From contig OY282442.1 of NCBI GenBank assembly GCA_958296115.1, forward strand, positions 654,001-718,000: DNA of 64,000 nt, in the 5' to 3' direction. Below are positions 34,809-44,027 of the stretch, one piece after another. Numbering within the stretch: the first letter of the stretch is position 1; each line of letters begins with the position of its first letter. Below the pieces are notes generated by a model. It was given only the letters and a program-made list of their open reading frames with translations. It was not told the origin of the DNA and searched no databases. The position numbers and the translations under genes were made by a program. This DNA is from an uncultured Dehalococcoidia bacterium (lineage in GTDB: Bacteria; Chloroflexota; Dehalococcoidia; Lucifugimonadales; CAJWER01).

Positions 34809-35845
34809 TAGCTTGTCAACTGAACGACCTTGTCCCCGAGTTCTTGGAAGATTTCTCGAAACTTGGTCTGAGATCCCTTGGTGTTATCCAATGCGGCTCC
34901 TCCCTGATCAATCTGTCTGTCAGTCAGAGCATATATCGGTGTCTGATACTCTTGCGACTTAGCGATAAGTGAGTTGAAGTCTGAGATTGTCGCCAAGCAA
35001 TAGCCGCTCATCCCGTTCGTTCCGTACCTGTCGGCTGGCAGAACCATGTCGATCTTATTTAGAGCGGGGAATAGCTGCTCAGCGACTTTGCCGTTGATCT
35101 GGTCTATCCACTGCTGGAAGCCCTCAGTCGGCTCACCACCTCTCAGCCGGAAATTCTGAATTATGGTTCCGATGAATTTGGTAGTAACTCTGGGGAAGGG
35201 ATATGTTGCCTTTTGCAAGACCGGCAACTCCTGAGCCTTCTTAGACCAGGTATTCCAAGCGGGAATCACCTTCGTAAGGGAGTCTATAGCCATCACTGAA
35301 TAGTAGTCAGGAGTAGTTGGGACGATGAAATAGTCACTGGTCATCAACAAGTTCTGATTGAACGAGCTCAAACTCGGATTCATGTCGATCATGATGTAGT
35401 CTGCCTCAATCTCTTTGGCAGTCTTGGCGAATAGGTCTGAGATTGACCCTGGGAGATTCTGCAATGTCTGTATAGAGCCAGACAATTCTTGCGCTATTCC
35501 CAACGTTACCTCGTATTCAGATAGTCCGAGGTGGCCCGGCAAAAGGAAGAGACCCTCTTGACCAGTTACAGGAAAACATTCTATCGCCCGGATTGGAGAA
35601 GGCTTCGACTCAAACGCAGGAGCCAGACCGGCCATGAGGTTACGAGAAGGTTCATTGCGATAGAATTCCTCCAACTCTGACGGCCCCTTGTAGCCAAGGA
35701 TCAGCCCAGTCAGATTCGACTGTGGGTCTGCGTCCACTAGGATCACCCGCTTCCCTGTAGAAGCTATCTGCCACCCCAAATGGAACGTGGTAGTAGTCTT
35801 GCTGACGCCACCCTTGTGGTTGAACAGCGCGATTCGCTTGGTCAT
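34808..35845 (-). CDS. ParA/MinD-family ATPase
   Basis: 345 aa. The deviant Walker A is HKGGVSKTTTT (Lys11 and Lys16), followed by VILVDADPQSNLT (A' Asp) and the Walker B strand DYIMIDMNPSLSSFN. The length and the C-terminal helices fit stand-alone ParA-like AAA proteins found in plasmid-partition or defence-type cassettes, and no ParB or centromere-like repeat is nearby. GC content is noticeably lower than in uvrA. AAGGAG lies 12 bases upstream of the ATG. It is 38 bases downstream of uvrA and overlaps the HEPN remnant, which suggests an imported two-gene cassette. Confidence 0.88.
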   Translation of the reverse strand: MTKRIALFNHKGGVSKTTTTFHLGWQIASTGKRVILVDADPQSNLTGLILGYKGPSELEEFYRNEPSRNLMAGLAPAFESKPSPIRAIECFPVTGQEGLFLLPGHLGLSEYEVTLGIAQELSGSIQTLQNLPGSISDLFAKTAKEIEADYIMIDMNPSLSSFNQNLLMTSDYFIVPTTPDYYSVMAIDSLTKVIPAWNTWSKKAQELPVLQKATYPFPRVTTKFIGTIIQNFRLRGGEPTEGFQQWIDQINGKVAEQLFPALNKIDMVLPADRYGTNGMSGYCLATISDFNSLIAKSQEYQTPIYALTDRQIDQGGAALDNTKGSQTKFREIFQELGDKVVQLTS

Positions 35846-35883
35846 CGTCAGTCTCGCTCCTTGCCCTCCCGTGATTGTATCAG

Positions 35884-38874
35884 CTAGAGCGCCTGGACGC
35901 CATCTTCCGCCCCAACGATCGCTGACCCCATGTGCGCCTTCAGATACTGGCCCGTGTGTGAATGTGCCATCTGCGCCAGGTCCTCCGGCGCGCCTTCGGC
36001 TACGACGTAGCCGCCTGCGCCGCCTGCGCCGGGGCCCAAGTCTATTATCCAGTCGGCGTTCTTGATGAGGTCCAAGTGGTGCTCGATGAGGACGACCGTG
36101 TTGCCCGCGTCGGCCAGGCGGTGGAGGACCCGCAGCAGGTAGGCGCAGTCCTCGAACGATAGGCCCGTGGTCGGCTCGTCCAGGATGTACAGCGTGCTGC
36201 CCGTTGCCCGCTTCGACAGCTCCGTACTCAGCTTCACACGCTGCGCCTCGCCGCCGCTCAGGTGGGTCGCGGGCTGGCCCAGCCTGATGTAGCCCAGCCC
36301 CACGTCGTACATCGTCTGGAGCCTGTTCTTTATCCTGGGGATGTTCGCGAAGTGCTCCAGCGCCTCCGTGACAGTCATGTCCAGAACCTCGGCGATGTTC
36401 TTGCCCTTGAATGCGATTTCGAGCGCCTCGCGGTTGTACCTTGCGCCCTTGCACACCTCGCAGGGCACCGTCACGTCCGGCAGGAACTGCATCTCGATGC
36501 TGATGTACCCGTCGCCCGAGCACGCCTCGCAGCGTCCGCCCTTGACGTTGAACGAGAATCGGCCTGGCTTGTAGCCTCGCGCCCGCGCCTCCGGCACGGT
36601 GGCGAAGAGCTCGCGCATCGGCGTGAACGTCCCGGTGTACGTCGCCGGGTTGCTGCGCGGCGTGCGCCCTATGGGCGACTGGTCTATCTCCACCACCTTG
36701 TCTATGAGGCCCACGCCCTCTATGGCGTCGCATTCGCCGGGCCTGTTCTTGGCCCTGTATAGATTCTGGGCCAGCTTCTTGTAGAGCACCTCGTTTATGA
36801 GCGTGCTCTTGCCGGAGCCGGATACGCCCGTCACGCACACCAATCTGCCCAACGGAATCTCGACGTCGATGTCCTTCAGGTTGTTCTCCCTCGCGCCCCT
36901 GATGGTTATCGAGCCGCCGCTGCCGGGCCGCCGCGCCATGGGCGTCGGAATGACGCGGCTGTGCCCCAGGTACTGCCCCGTGATAGACCCCGGCGTTCCG
37001 ATGATGCTGTCCATAGCGCCCGTGGCGACGATCTTGCCCCCGTTCTCGCCCGCCCCTGGCCCCAGGTCCACGATGTAGTCGGCGGCCCGCATGATGGCCT
37101 CGTCGTGCTCGACGACCAACACGGTGTTGCCGATGTCGCGCAGCCGGGACAGGGTGGAGATGAGCCGCGCGTCGTCGGCGGGATGCAGCCCCACAGAGGG
37201 CTCGTCGCAGACATAGAGCACGCCCATCAGCCCGGAGCCTATCTGCGTGGCGAGGCGGATGCGTTGCGCCTCGCCGCCGCTGAGGGTCCCGGCCGTGCGG
37301 TCCAGCGTCAGGTAGTCGAGGCCGATGTCTATGAGGAAGCGCAGCCTGCCCTCTATCTCCTTGATTATCTGCGCGGCGATGGTCTTCTCCCGCTCGGTGA
37401 GCCGCTCCGCGGTGTCCACGCGCTGAGGGCGAGCGCCGTTGCCGGCGCTATCGGAGGCTGCGGCCTGCGTCGAGGCGAGGGCGGCTGACCCGCCAGGACC
37501 GTTGACGCTGTATGCTGGGCCGCCGCCCACTGCCGCCATCCACGCCTGCGCATCGGTTATGGACTTTGAGGTAACCTCGGTGATGTTCAGGCCGCCCACG
37601 GTCACCGCCAGCGCGTCCGGCTTCAGGCGCTGCCCGCCGCACGAGTTGCACGGCCTCGACGCCATGTACTTCGACTCGATGTCGGCCCGCACGTTCTCCG
37701 ACTCGCTGTCCCGGTGCCGCCGCTCGAGATTGTTGACGACCCCCTCGAAATCCGTCGCCCACTCGTACACGCTGCCCCCCTGCGTGCGATGCCTCACCGT
37801 TACCTTCCTGCCCCGCGTGCCGTAGAGGAGGATGTCCGCGTGCTTCTGGCTGAGGTTCTTGAATGGCTTCGTGAGCGGGATTCGGTACGCCCTGGACAGA
37901 GCTTTCACCTGGCTTTCCCACCACGGCGAAAAACCACCGCTCGCCCACAACGCGATCGCGCCCTCGGACAGCGACAGCTCCTTGTCAGGGACCACCAGGT
38001 CCGGATCCACCTCCAGCCTGTAGCCGATGCCCGTGCAGTCCGGACATGCCCCGTGCGGATTGTTGAAGCTGAACGTCCTGGGTTCCAGCTCGCCCAGGCT
38101 AATGTTGCATTCTACGCAGGCGAAATGCTCGGAGAATAGGGTCTCGCCGCCGCCCGTGTCGGCGACCAAGACGGTCCCCTCGGCCATCTTGAGGGCGCTC
38201 TCGACCGAATCGGCAACGCGCGTCGGGTCCGCGCTCCCGCCAATGACCAGGCGATCCACCACCACCTCAATGGTATGCCACTTCTGCTTGTCGAGCGCGA
38301 TCTCCTCCGAGAGGTCTCGCGTCTCGCCGTTGACCCGGACGCGGACGTAGCCGGAGCGCCGCGCGTCCTCCAAGATCTCCTTGTGCTCGCCCTTCCTGCG
38401 CCGGACCATCGGAGCCATGATCTGGATGCGGCTGCCGTCGGGCATGGACAGCACGGCATCCACTATCTGCTGCACCGTCTGCATCTCGACGCGCCGTCCG
38501 CACTTGTAGCAGTGCGGACGGCCCGCCCTCGCGAATAGCAGCCGCAGATAGTCGTACACCTCCGTAACCGTGCCGACCGTCGAGCGGGGATTCCGCGACA
38601 CGCCCTTCTGGTCTATCGATATGGCAGGAGACAGCCCCTCGATGTAATCCACGTCGGGCTTCTCCATGCGGCCCAGGAACTGGCGCGCGTAGGCGGACAG
38701 CGACTCCACGTATCGCCGCTGACCCTCCGCGTAGATGGTGTCGAATGCCAGCGAGCTCTTGCCCGAACCCGACACGCCCGTTACTACCACCAGCTTGTTC
38801 CGCGGGATGGTTACGTCAACGTTCTTTAGGTTATGCTCCCGCGCTCCCTGGACTACGATGTTCTCCAGCGGCAA
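35884..38874 (-). CDS. uvrA: Excinuclease ABC subunit A
   Basis: 996 aa damage-recognition ATPase of nucleotide excision repair. It has two ABC modules, each with Walker A ([28 protein letters not shown]), ABC signatures ([27 protein letters not shown]), and zinc fingers (CYKCG...; CVEC...CPDC; CEAC...CEVC). It is about 45 residues longer than usual because of a Gly/Ala/Ser-rich insertion ([20 protein letters not shown], about residues 450-490) between the first module's ITEVTS region and [12 protein letters not shown]. The TTG start at 38874 has GGGAGG six to seven bases upstream. Confidence 0.96.
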   Translation of the reverse strand: MPLENIVVQGAREHNLKNVDVTIPRNKLVVVTGVSGSGKSSLAFDTIYAEGQRRYVESLSAYARQFLGRMEKPDVDYIEGLSPAISIDQKGVSRNPRSTVGTVTEVYDYLRLLFARAGRPHCYKCGRRVEMQTVQQIVDAVLSMPDGSRIQIMAPMVRRRKGEHKEILEDARRSGYVRVRVNGETRDLSEEIALDKQKWHTIEVVVDRLVIGGSADPTRVADSVESALKMAEGTVLVADTGGGETLFSEHFACVECNISLGELEPRTFSFNNPHGACPDCTGIGYRLEVDPDLVVPDKELSLSEGAIALWASGGFSPWWESQVKALSRAYRIPLTKPFKNLSQKHADILLYGTRGRKVTVRHRTQGGSVYEWATDFEGVVNNLERRHRDSESENVRADIESKYMASRPCNSCGGQRLKPDALAVTVGGLNITEVTSKSITDAQAWMAAVGGGPAYSVNGPGGSAALASTQAAASDSAGNGARPQRVDTAERLTEREKTIAAQIIKEIEGRLRFLIDIGLDYLTLDRTAGTLSGGEAQRIRLATQIGSGLMGVLYVCDEPSVGLHPADDARLISTLSRLRDIGNTVLVVEHDEAIMRAADYIVDLGPGAGENGGKIVATGAMDSIIGTPGSITGQYLGHSRVIPTPMARRPGSGGSITIRGARENNLKDIDVEIPLGRLVCVTGVSGSGKSTLINEVLYKKLAQNLYRAKNRPGECDAIEGVGLIDKVVEIDQSPIGRTPRSNPATYTGTFTPMRELFATVPEARARGYKPGRFSFNVKGGRCEACSGDGYISIEMQFLPDVTVPCEVCKGARYNREALEIAFKGKNIAEVLDMTVTEALEHFANIPRIKNRLQTMYDVGLGYIRLGQPATHLSGGEAQRVKLSTELSKRATGSTLYILDEPTTGLSFEDCAYLLRVLHRLADAGNTVVLIEHHLDLIKNADWIIDLGPGAGGAGGYVVAEGAPEDLAQMAHSHTGQYLKAHMGSAIVGAEDGVQAL

Positions 38875-38950
38875 TCAATACCTCCCAAGGCTAATTGAGT
38901 CCGACGGCTCCTCGACGCGCATCTCCACGCCAGCGCTCCGTCCATTCTAG

Positions 38951-38979
38951 TATGACGGGTGGGCAGTCCCGCCTTATCC
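38951..38979. repeat. 29-bp dispersed repeat, copy 2
   Basis: 28 of 29 positions identical to 5602-5630, here upstream of uvrA and immediately before another dispersed repeat. Confidence 0.75.
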
Positions 38980-38992
38980 CCTCCTTTTCACG

Positions 38993-39042
38993 GAAGGGTG
39001 AGGGTGATTCAGAACGCCAATACTACATTGAACCAGCTCTAG
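38993..39042. repeat. Short stop-codon-associated repeat, copy b
   Basis: Contains GGGTGATTCAGAACGCCAA and ACTACATTGAACCAG, ending CTCTAG. The CTA (39039-39041) is the stop codon, read leftward, of the PPOX gene. Confidence 0.75.
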
Positions 39043-39485
39043 CCGTACCGGGGATGCCAGCCCTTCGCCCAGGACGTAACCCTGACAGGCGTAACCTTCA
39101 GCAGGTACCTGGGATTGTCAATGGTGGACTCCAGGTAGGCGAGGCCCGGCTCGCCGGAGTACCTGACCACCATCTCCCTGGCAATCTCCAACATCCGCCC
39201 GGCCATCTTCACCGGGCCTTCCACTATCTCCGCCGCGCCCTCTATCAGGACGCGGGGATGGTCGGGGTCGACGTCATCGGCGCACGACACGGCCACGCGG
39301 GGCTCGTTCTCGACGTACTCGACGAACCGCGACTTCTCGCGCGGGATTATGAACATGGCCTCGCCGTCCCAGTACTCCCAGACCGGGACGACGTAGGGCG
39401 CGCCGTCGGGCTTGACGGTCGCGAGCCTGGCGATGATTGGGCCCGCCAGGAGCTCGTCTATCTGCTCGGGCGTTAGTCCGGGCAT
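39039..39485 (-). CDS. Pyridoxamine 5'-phosphate oxidase-fold protein (FMN/F420 type)
   Basis: 148 aa split-barrel flavin-binding protein. Typical segments are ARLATVKPDGAPYVVPVWEY, FIIPREKSRFVEYVENEPRVAVS and RVLIEGAAEIVEG. Most short members of this type bind FMN or F420 as oxidoreductases and are not PLP-biosynthetic enzymes. The gene ends exactly in a dispersed repeat that supplies the TAG. It is followed by uvrA on the same strand 165 bases on, and the receiver-like gene is 28 bases upstream. Confidence 0.85.
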   Translation of the reverse strand: MPGLTPEQIDELLAGPIIARLATVKPDGAPYVVPVWEYWDGEAMFIIPREKSRFVEYVENEPRVAVSCADDVDPDHPRVLIEGAAEIVEGPVKMAGRMLEIAREMVVRYSGEPGLAYLESTIDNPRYLLKVTPVRVTSWAKGWHPRYG

Positions 39486-39513
39486 TGCATACCTCCGATT
39501 CGTGGACGGCGGT

Positions 39514-39903
39514 CTATGCGTTCACCGCGCACGCGCCGCGCGATTCCACTACCTTCACGATGTCGCGGCTGAACACGGCCTTGCTCAGCGCCGCGTCGCA
39601 GCCGCGAGACACGGCGTCCGCAAGCGCCGCCTCGTCCGCATGGTGGCCGAACGCGACTATCCTCGGCCTGGACTCGTCCCCCGCGAGCCGACGCGCTACC
39701 GCCTGCCAGACCGAGGCTTCACCCTCCAGGTCCACCAGTATGAGCGCCGCTCCGCCGTTCTCGTATATCTCGTCGAAACGCTCCGGAGCGCCCGCCTGCA
39801 CTACCTGGAAGCCGTGGGGCCCCGCAGCGTTCTGTATCCTGGGCAGGAAGAACAGGTTACGCCCGACGACGATTATCTTCTCTCGTCCATTCGCATCCGC
39901 CAT
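39514..39903 (-). CDS. Degenerate receiver (CheY-like) domain protein
   Basis: 129 aa single-domain protein with receiver topology: IIVVGRN at strand 1, the phospho-acceptor-like Asp58 in ALILVDLEGE, IVAFGHHADEAALADAVSRG around strand 4 and Lys108 in AALSKAVF. The acidic pair that normally follows strand 1 is replaced by Gly-Arg-Asn, and the switch Thr/Ser by Gly86, so it is probably a pseudo-receiver that does not bind Mg like CheY. There is no output domain. A role as a protein-binding adaptor is a guess. Confidence 0.7.
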   Translation of the reverse strand: MADANGREKIIVVGRNLFFLPRIQNAAGPHGFQVVQAGAPERFDEIYENGGAALILVDLEGEASVWQAVARRLAGDESRPRIVAFGHHADEAALADAVSRGCDAALSKAVFSRDIVKVVESRGACAVNA

Positions 39904-39980
39904 CTCGGTCTCCCCCGGTTCCGAATCGCGCCCTCAGCCCCTTCCCCCTGGGGGAAGTTAGGACGGGGTCATACACCTGC

Positions 39981-41570
39981 TCACTCCGCGTACTCCTCGT
40001 GGGGCCCCAGGTCTGGGTCGTTGAAGGACGGCCCCCTGTAGAAGCTCTTGCCCATCAGGTACTTGGTCTCCAGCTCCACGTCCCTAAGCTGGATGGGGGC
40101 GATGACGTCCGGGTCGCGCCTATCCAGCGTCACTTCGATGGCGTTGTCTCCCCGGACCGGCCAGCGCTCGGCGTCCAGCCTGAAGACGTGCCAGTAGCCG
40201 AAGACCCGGTAGCGCGGCGCGCTCATCCGGTATAGATGGTTGATCTTGCGCCGCGCGGAGTCCGGCAGCGGCTTCCCGTTCAGGCTGACCGATACCTCGT
40301 CCAGCTCGGTCGTCCCCGTTATACGCACTCGGAGCAGGACCTCGTGTACACGGTCGGACCCGGCCCAGCCATGCAGGTCGTCGGCGACTGGCAGCGTGAT
40401 GGACACGGGCGCTCCCTCTTCGAGGTCCGCCGGCAGCTGCGGCGGCGCGTCCACGCCCCCGGCGGGGACCGTGCGCCTGTCCATCTCGGTCGGGACATAG
40501 TAGCTCTTGTCTTTCGGGGCCATGACCTCCGGGTAGGGTATCTCGCGCAACTTCTCGTAGAAGGTCGCGTCGTAGGGCCAGTTGCCGAACCAGTGCGCTA
40601 GGTACAGCCCGTCAATGCCCTGCGCCCAATAATTGCTCGCCGCCGCCCTGACTATCTCGATGGGCGCCTGGCCGAGCCTGTCGGACCCAACGCGGCTGTG
40701 GACGGCTGCATGGACGCGGCAATCGGTCCCGCGGGCCGCCTCGACCATCGGGCGAACGTCCATGGTCGGGTCCATCGCTTCGGAGCCCGAGCTGGTCTGG
40801 GCTATGAGCGCGTCCACGATGCCTTCCCGCGCCCACCCCTCTGGGTCCAGGCCCACCGACGCGCACGCTTCGACGCTGGCCGGGACGCGGATGACGAGCT
40901 CTCTATCCGCGCCGCTCTCCTTGACGGCGTCGTACACCTCCCAGACCCACTCGGTCATCACGCCCCGCCCCTCTTCGACCTCGTCCGGGTGGAAGTAGTG
41001 CGGGTGGTAGTTGAGCTGCAGCTCGAAGCCGTCCACGTCGTACCGGGTCAGCGTCTCCTCGATGATGGCCAGCCGTTCGGAGCGGACCTCTCCGCGCATG
41101 AAGTCCAAGCACTCGGCCCCGGCAAAATCGCCGTCCAAGCCGCCCTTCGCGCCTATCTCCAGGCGCTTGTTGTCCAGGCGGAAGTTCGAGGAGCGCACGT
41201 CCACTCCTCGCACGCCGCTGCCCTGTTGCGCGAGCAGGGTCGGATACAGCAGCATTCCCATCGCGTGGGCGCGGTCTATGAGGACCTCGAGCGGGTCGTT
41301 GCCCTCGTCTATCAGCTTCTTGGCGTTCTGATGCGCCCTGCGGAAGACCAGGTGGGGCCACTTGTCTACGTTGTGCCCCCAGAGCTCGCCGACCTTGGTG
41401 TCGTGCAGGAAGGTGCGCCCGTCGCCCAGCCCGAGCATGATAGCCTCGACCGGCGTGCCCGCGAGCTCGTCCACGCCCGCCTCGTACTCGCGCCTCTCTA
41501 TCGGCGGCTCGTACATGTATATGAGCGGATGCCTGCCGTCGTGATAGAACATGATTCGGGGCTTGGGCAT
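39981..41570 (-). CDS. Glycosyl-hydrolase-like TIM-barrel protein (tandem paralog 1)
   Basis: 529 aa, not matched to a named enzyme. The first 370 residues look like a TIM barrel: strand-loop segments RPAHAMGMLLYP-like DRAHAMGMLLYPTLL, YDVDGFELQLNYHPHYF and GIDGLYLAHWFGNWPY. The last 150 residues look like a beta-sandwich (VSVSLNGKPLP). It shares layout with the next gene (41592-43049), for example IDRAHAMGM/IDRAHEKGM, AAASNYWAQGIDGLY/AAASYWDRGADGMY and LNGKPLP/LNGQPL. This resembles GHL10-type or family-unknown glycosidases. No signal peptide is visible. Confidence 0.6.
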   Translation of the reverse strand: MPKPRIMFYHDGRHPLIYMYEPPIERREYEAGVDELAGTPVEAIMLGLGDGRTFLHDTKVGELWGHNVDKWPHLVFRRAHQNAKKLIDEGNDPLEVLIDRAHAMGMLLYPTLLAQQGSGVRGVDVRSSNFRLDNKRLEIGAKGGLDGDFAGAECLDFMRGEVRSERLAIIEETLTRYDVDGFELQLNYHPHYFHPDEVEEGRGVMTEWVWEVYDAVKESGADRELVIRVPASVEACASVGLDPEGWAREGIVDALIAQTSSGSEAMDPTMDVRPMVEAARGTDCRVHAAVHSRVGSDRLGQAPIEIVRAAASNYWAQGIDGLYLAHWFGNWPYDATFYEKLREIPYPEVMAPKDKSYYVPTEMDRRTVPAGGVDAPPQLPADLEEGAPVSITLPVADDLHGWAGSDRVHEVLLRVRITGTTELDEVSVSLNGKPLPDSARRKINHLYRMSAPRYRVFGYWHVFRLDAERWPVRGDNAIEVTLDRRDPDVIAPIQLRDVELETKYLMGKSFYRGPSFNDPDLGPHEEYAE

Positions 41571-41591
41571 TGCGCGCCTCCAGTCTCGATA

Positions 41592-43049
41592 CTATTGCAG
41601 GCGGGGCGGGTAGATAGCGCGGCTGACCACTATCTCGACGTCTTCGATAACTATGGGGCTGACCAGCCCATCCGCCCGGGCTTCGAGCGTAACCTCCAGC
41701 GTGTTCCTCCCCTTGCGTGGGAGCGCTTGGGACAGGGTGAACTCGAGCCACTGCCCCACGTATGGCGCTATCGGGTCGGAGCAGCTGCGAGAGACCCGTT
41801 CGCCCGCCAGCGGCTGCCCGTTCAGGTGGAACGAGAGCCTGTCCGCGAACACGAGGTCCTTGACGTTCACCCGCGCCGAGACCTCCGATATGCGGTCGGC
41901 GTCCGCCTCGAAGTCGTCCGATACGTAGAAGGAGATCGGGTGAGATGTCCCAACGTCGTCGGACTCTATCTCCAGGGGCAGCGGCGACTCTATGCCGTGA
42001 AGCTTCGAGTATTCGCTGGCCCGCCGGACGACGTAATGCTTGTCCCCGCGCATCGCCAGGTCGGGGTCGCCGAGCTCGGTGAGGATGCGCCGCTCCGCGT
42101 CGCCCAGCGGCCACGCGAGGAACCACGTGTACATGCCGTCCGCGCCGCGGTCCCAGTAACTCGCCGCCGCGGCCCGCATCATCTCAGGGGTCGCGTGCTG
42201 TCTGCCCATTCGGACGCGCGAGTCGTCGGTGTGGTACGGCGAGATCATGGGATAGACGGCGACGCCGCTGCGGTGCGCCGCCTCGATGAGCCAGTCTATG
42301 GGCATGTCCGCGTCCACGACGTTGTGGCCGTACACCATGGGCACGACGAAATCCACGAGGCGCTCCTCCAACCACGACGTGACGTCGAGTCCGACGGCTT
42401 CGTTGGCCTCGCGCGTGGGGTAGACGCGCGCCCCGACTTCGCCCGAGCCCGCCGGCCTGCTCCGGACCATCGCGGCGACGTCCCGCACCCACTGGGTCAT
42501 TACGGGCGTGTACTCTGCCGCGTCGCCGGGCTGGAAGTAGAAGGACGCGCCTCCGGGCGGAGCCGCGAAGTCCAGCTCCAGCCCATCCGTGTCGTAGCTC
42601 TCCGCGAGCTCCCGCAGAACCGCGAAAACGTGGTCGCGCACCTCCTCATTGACGTAGCCCCGTCCGCCCGTCTTCACGTTCAGCGCATCGTCCATGCCGC
42701 CGTAGCAGCCGAGCCTGACGCTGGCGAAGAAGTCCATGCCCTTCTCATGCGCACGGTCTATGAGCGCGGTGAGAGGGTCAATTCCGCGGTCTATCAGGCT
42801 CTGCATGTTGTGCCAGACGCGCCAGTACGCCGACTGCTCGAACGGCTGGATGTCCTCCCCGAAGCGCATCCCCACACGCGAGGGATAGAACAGGCCGTCG
42901 CCGCGCTCCACGCCGTAACTGAACGTGTCCACCGCCGCGCCGGCGGCCTCGTCAACAGGACGCCAGGCGTCCTCCATGGCCATCGGAGGCTCGAATACGA
43001 ACAGGTAGTAGTGCCTGGCGTCGTTGAAGTAGATTGTGCGTTTTCTCAT
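41592..43049 (-). CDS. Glycosyl-hydrolase-like TIM-barrel protein (tandem paralog 2)
   Basis: 485 aa, starting MRKRTIYFNDARHYYLFVFE. It is paralogous to the gene 21 bases downstream (39981-41570): IDRAHEKGMDFFASVRLG, SYDTDGLELDFAAPPGG, DFVVPMVYGHNVVDAD and AAAASYWDRGADGMYTWF match by position. Possible catalytic acids lie in LELDF and MISPYHTDD. The ATG overlaps the GNAT stop as ATGA, giving a coupled operon GNAT - paralog 2 - paralog 1. The carbohydrate substrate is unknown, and glycosidase function is inferred from fold impression only. Confidence 0.6.
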   Translation of the reverse strand: MRKRTIYFNDARHYYLFVFEPPMAMEDAWRPVDEAAGAAVDTFSYGVERGDGLFYPSRVGMRFGEDIQPFEQSAYWRVWHNMQSLIDRGIDPLTALIDRAHEKGMDFFASVRLGCYGGMDDALNVKTGGRGYVNEEVRDHVFAVLRELAESYDTDGLELDFAAPPGGASFYFQPGDAAEYTPVMTQWVRDVAAMVRSRPAGSGEVGARVYPTREANEAVGLDVTSWLEERLVDFVVPMVYGHNVVDADMPIDWLIEAAHRSGVAVYPMISPYHTDDSRVRMGRQHATPEMMRAAAASYWDRGADGMYTWFLAWPLGDAERRILTELGDPDLAMRGDKHYVVRRASEYSKLHGIESPLPLEIESDDVGTSHPISFYVSDDFEADADRISEVSARVNVKDLVFADRLSFHLNGQPLAGERVSRSCSDPIAPYVGQWLEFTLSQALPRKGRNTLEVTLEARADGLVSPIVIEDVEIVVSRAIYPPRLQ

Positions 43050-44014
43050 TGCTCCATCCTCACTGCGCCCACCGCGCGCCCGTCCAGATCGAAGTCCGGG
43101 GCCGCGCCGTCCATGCGGAATCCCATAGCCTCCAGCCGAGCGATGCGCTCCTCGTCCTCGACGCACGCCGCCGAGTACGTCTCGCGGGCGCCCTTCTCCT
43201 CGCCCCAGCTCATGGCCGCGCGGAGCAGGTCGTCCCAGGCGCCGTCCGAGCCGCGGTGGGCGAAGCCGTCCACCCGGCAATCGCCCGCCTCGTCCAGGAC
43301 GGCGGTGGACAGCCCGACGATGCGCTGGCCGGCGTCGCGGGCCGCGAACCACGCGCCGCGGCCGTCCGCTTCGAGGGCGTGGTACTTCGGGTATAGGCCC
43401 ATGCAAGACCGCACGACGGCGTATCTGGCCGAGAAGATGCCCACGTTGGCGTCGAGGACCTGCCAGTCGTGCGGCGTTACTATCAGCGGGATGACCGGGA
43501 TCCGCGCGCCGGGCCCGCCCTCCTCGACGACGGTGACGGACGGGTTGCTGAAATAGTCTACCAGAAACTCCTCCGGGGACCGCTCGTCGGTTACGTTGGC
43601 CCACACTATCGAGGAGGCCAGCTTGCGCCAGCCGAGACGATGGTAGATACGGGCGGCGGCGGGGTTGACCGTGCCAAGGAACAGCGCCTTGCCCCCGGCG
43701 TACGCGAAGTCCTCGACCGACTGCCGGCATAGATCGGTCGCCAGGCCGCGGCCCCTGGCGGCCGGGACGGTCGCCACCTCGCCGAATCCGCCAAGCTCGG
43801 GCAGCGCGTTGCACCTGGTTACCATCGCTGTGCTCACCGGCCGGCCGGACTCCTCGACCACGTACAGGTCCGACGTGTTGTACCCGGCCTCGCTTCCGAG
43901 GAACACCGACGGCTCGATGTCCGGGTCTCCAAAGATGCGCCGCCAGAACGCCTGGAGCCGCCCGTTCAGCGCCGCGTCTATGGGAACCTGGAACCTGGCG
44001 TAGTTCTGGGCCAC
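43046..44014 (-). CDS. GNAT-family N-acetyltransferase
   Basis: 322 aa with a GTG start. The N-terminal GNAT domain has the acetyl-CoA loop VATVPAARGRGLATDLCR (R/Q-x-x-G-x-G/A) and the PAAARIYHRLGWRKLAS strand-helix. The C-terminal 150 residues look like a second, degenerate GNAT unit (SWGEEKGARETYSAACVED, IARLEAMGFRM). It lies 13 bases downstream of the D-aminoacylase and overlaps paralog 2 below. It may modify an amino sugar or amino acid released by neighbours, but this is inferred only from position. Confidence 0.85.
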   Translation of the reverse strand: MAQNYARFQVPIDAALNGRLQAFWRRIFGDPDIEPSVFLGSEAGYNTSDLYVVEESGRPVSTAMVTRCNALPELGGFGEVATVPAARGRGLATDLCRQSVEDFAYAGGKALFLGTVNPAAARIYHRLGWRKLASSIVWANVTDERSPEEFLVDYFSNPSVTVVEEGGPGARIPVIPLIVTPHDWQVLDANVGIFSARYAVVRSCMGLYPKYHALEADGRGAWFAARDAGQRIVGLSTAVLDEAGDCRVDGFAHRGSDGAWDDLLRAAMSWGEEKGARETYSAACVEDEERIARLEAMGFRMDGAAPDFDLDGRAVGAVRMEQ

Positions 44015-44027
44015 CGTCCTACCAATC

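Noticed and set aside
35884-36838. A long N-terminal extension of the ParA protein running into uvrA
   Set aside because: The extension is only uvrA read in another frame; the ATG at 35845 begins exactly at the conserved ParA N-terminus.
40698-43556. A 952-codon open frame on the plus strand
   Set aside because: It lies antisense to the two TIM-barrel paralogs, has no recognisable domain and is a by-product of high GC on the complementary strand.
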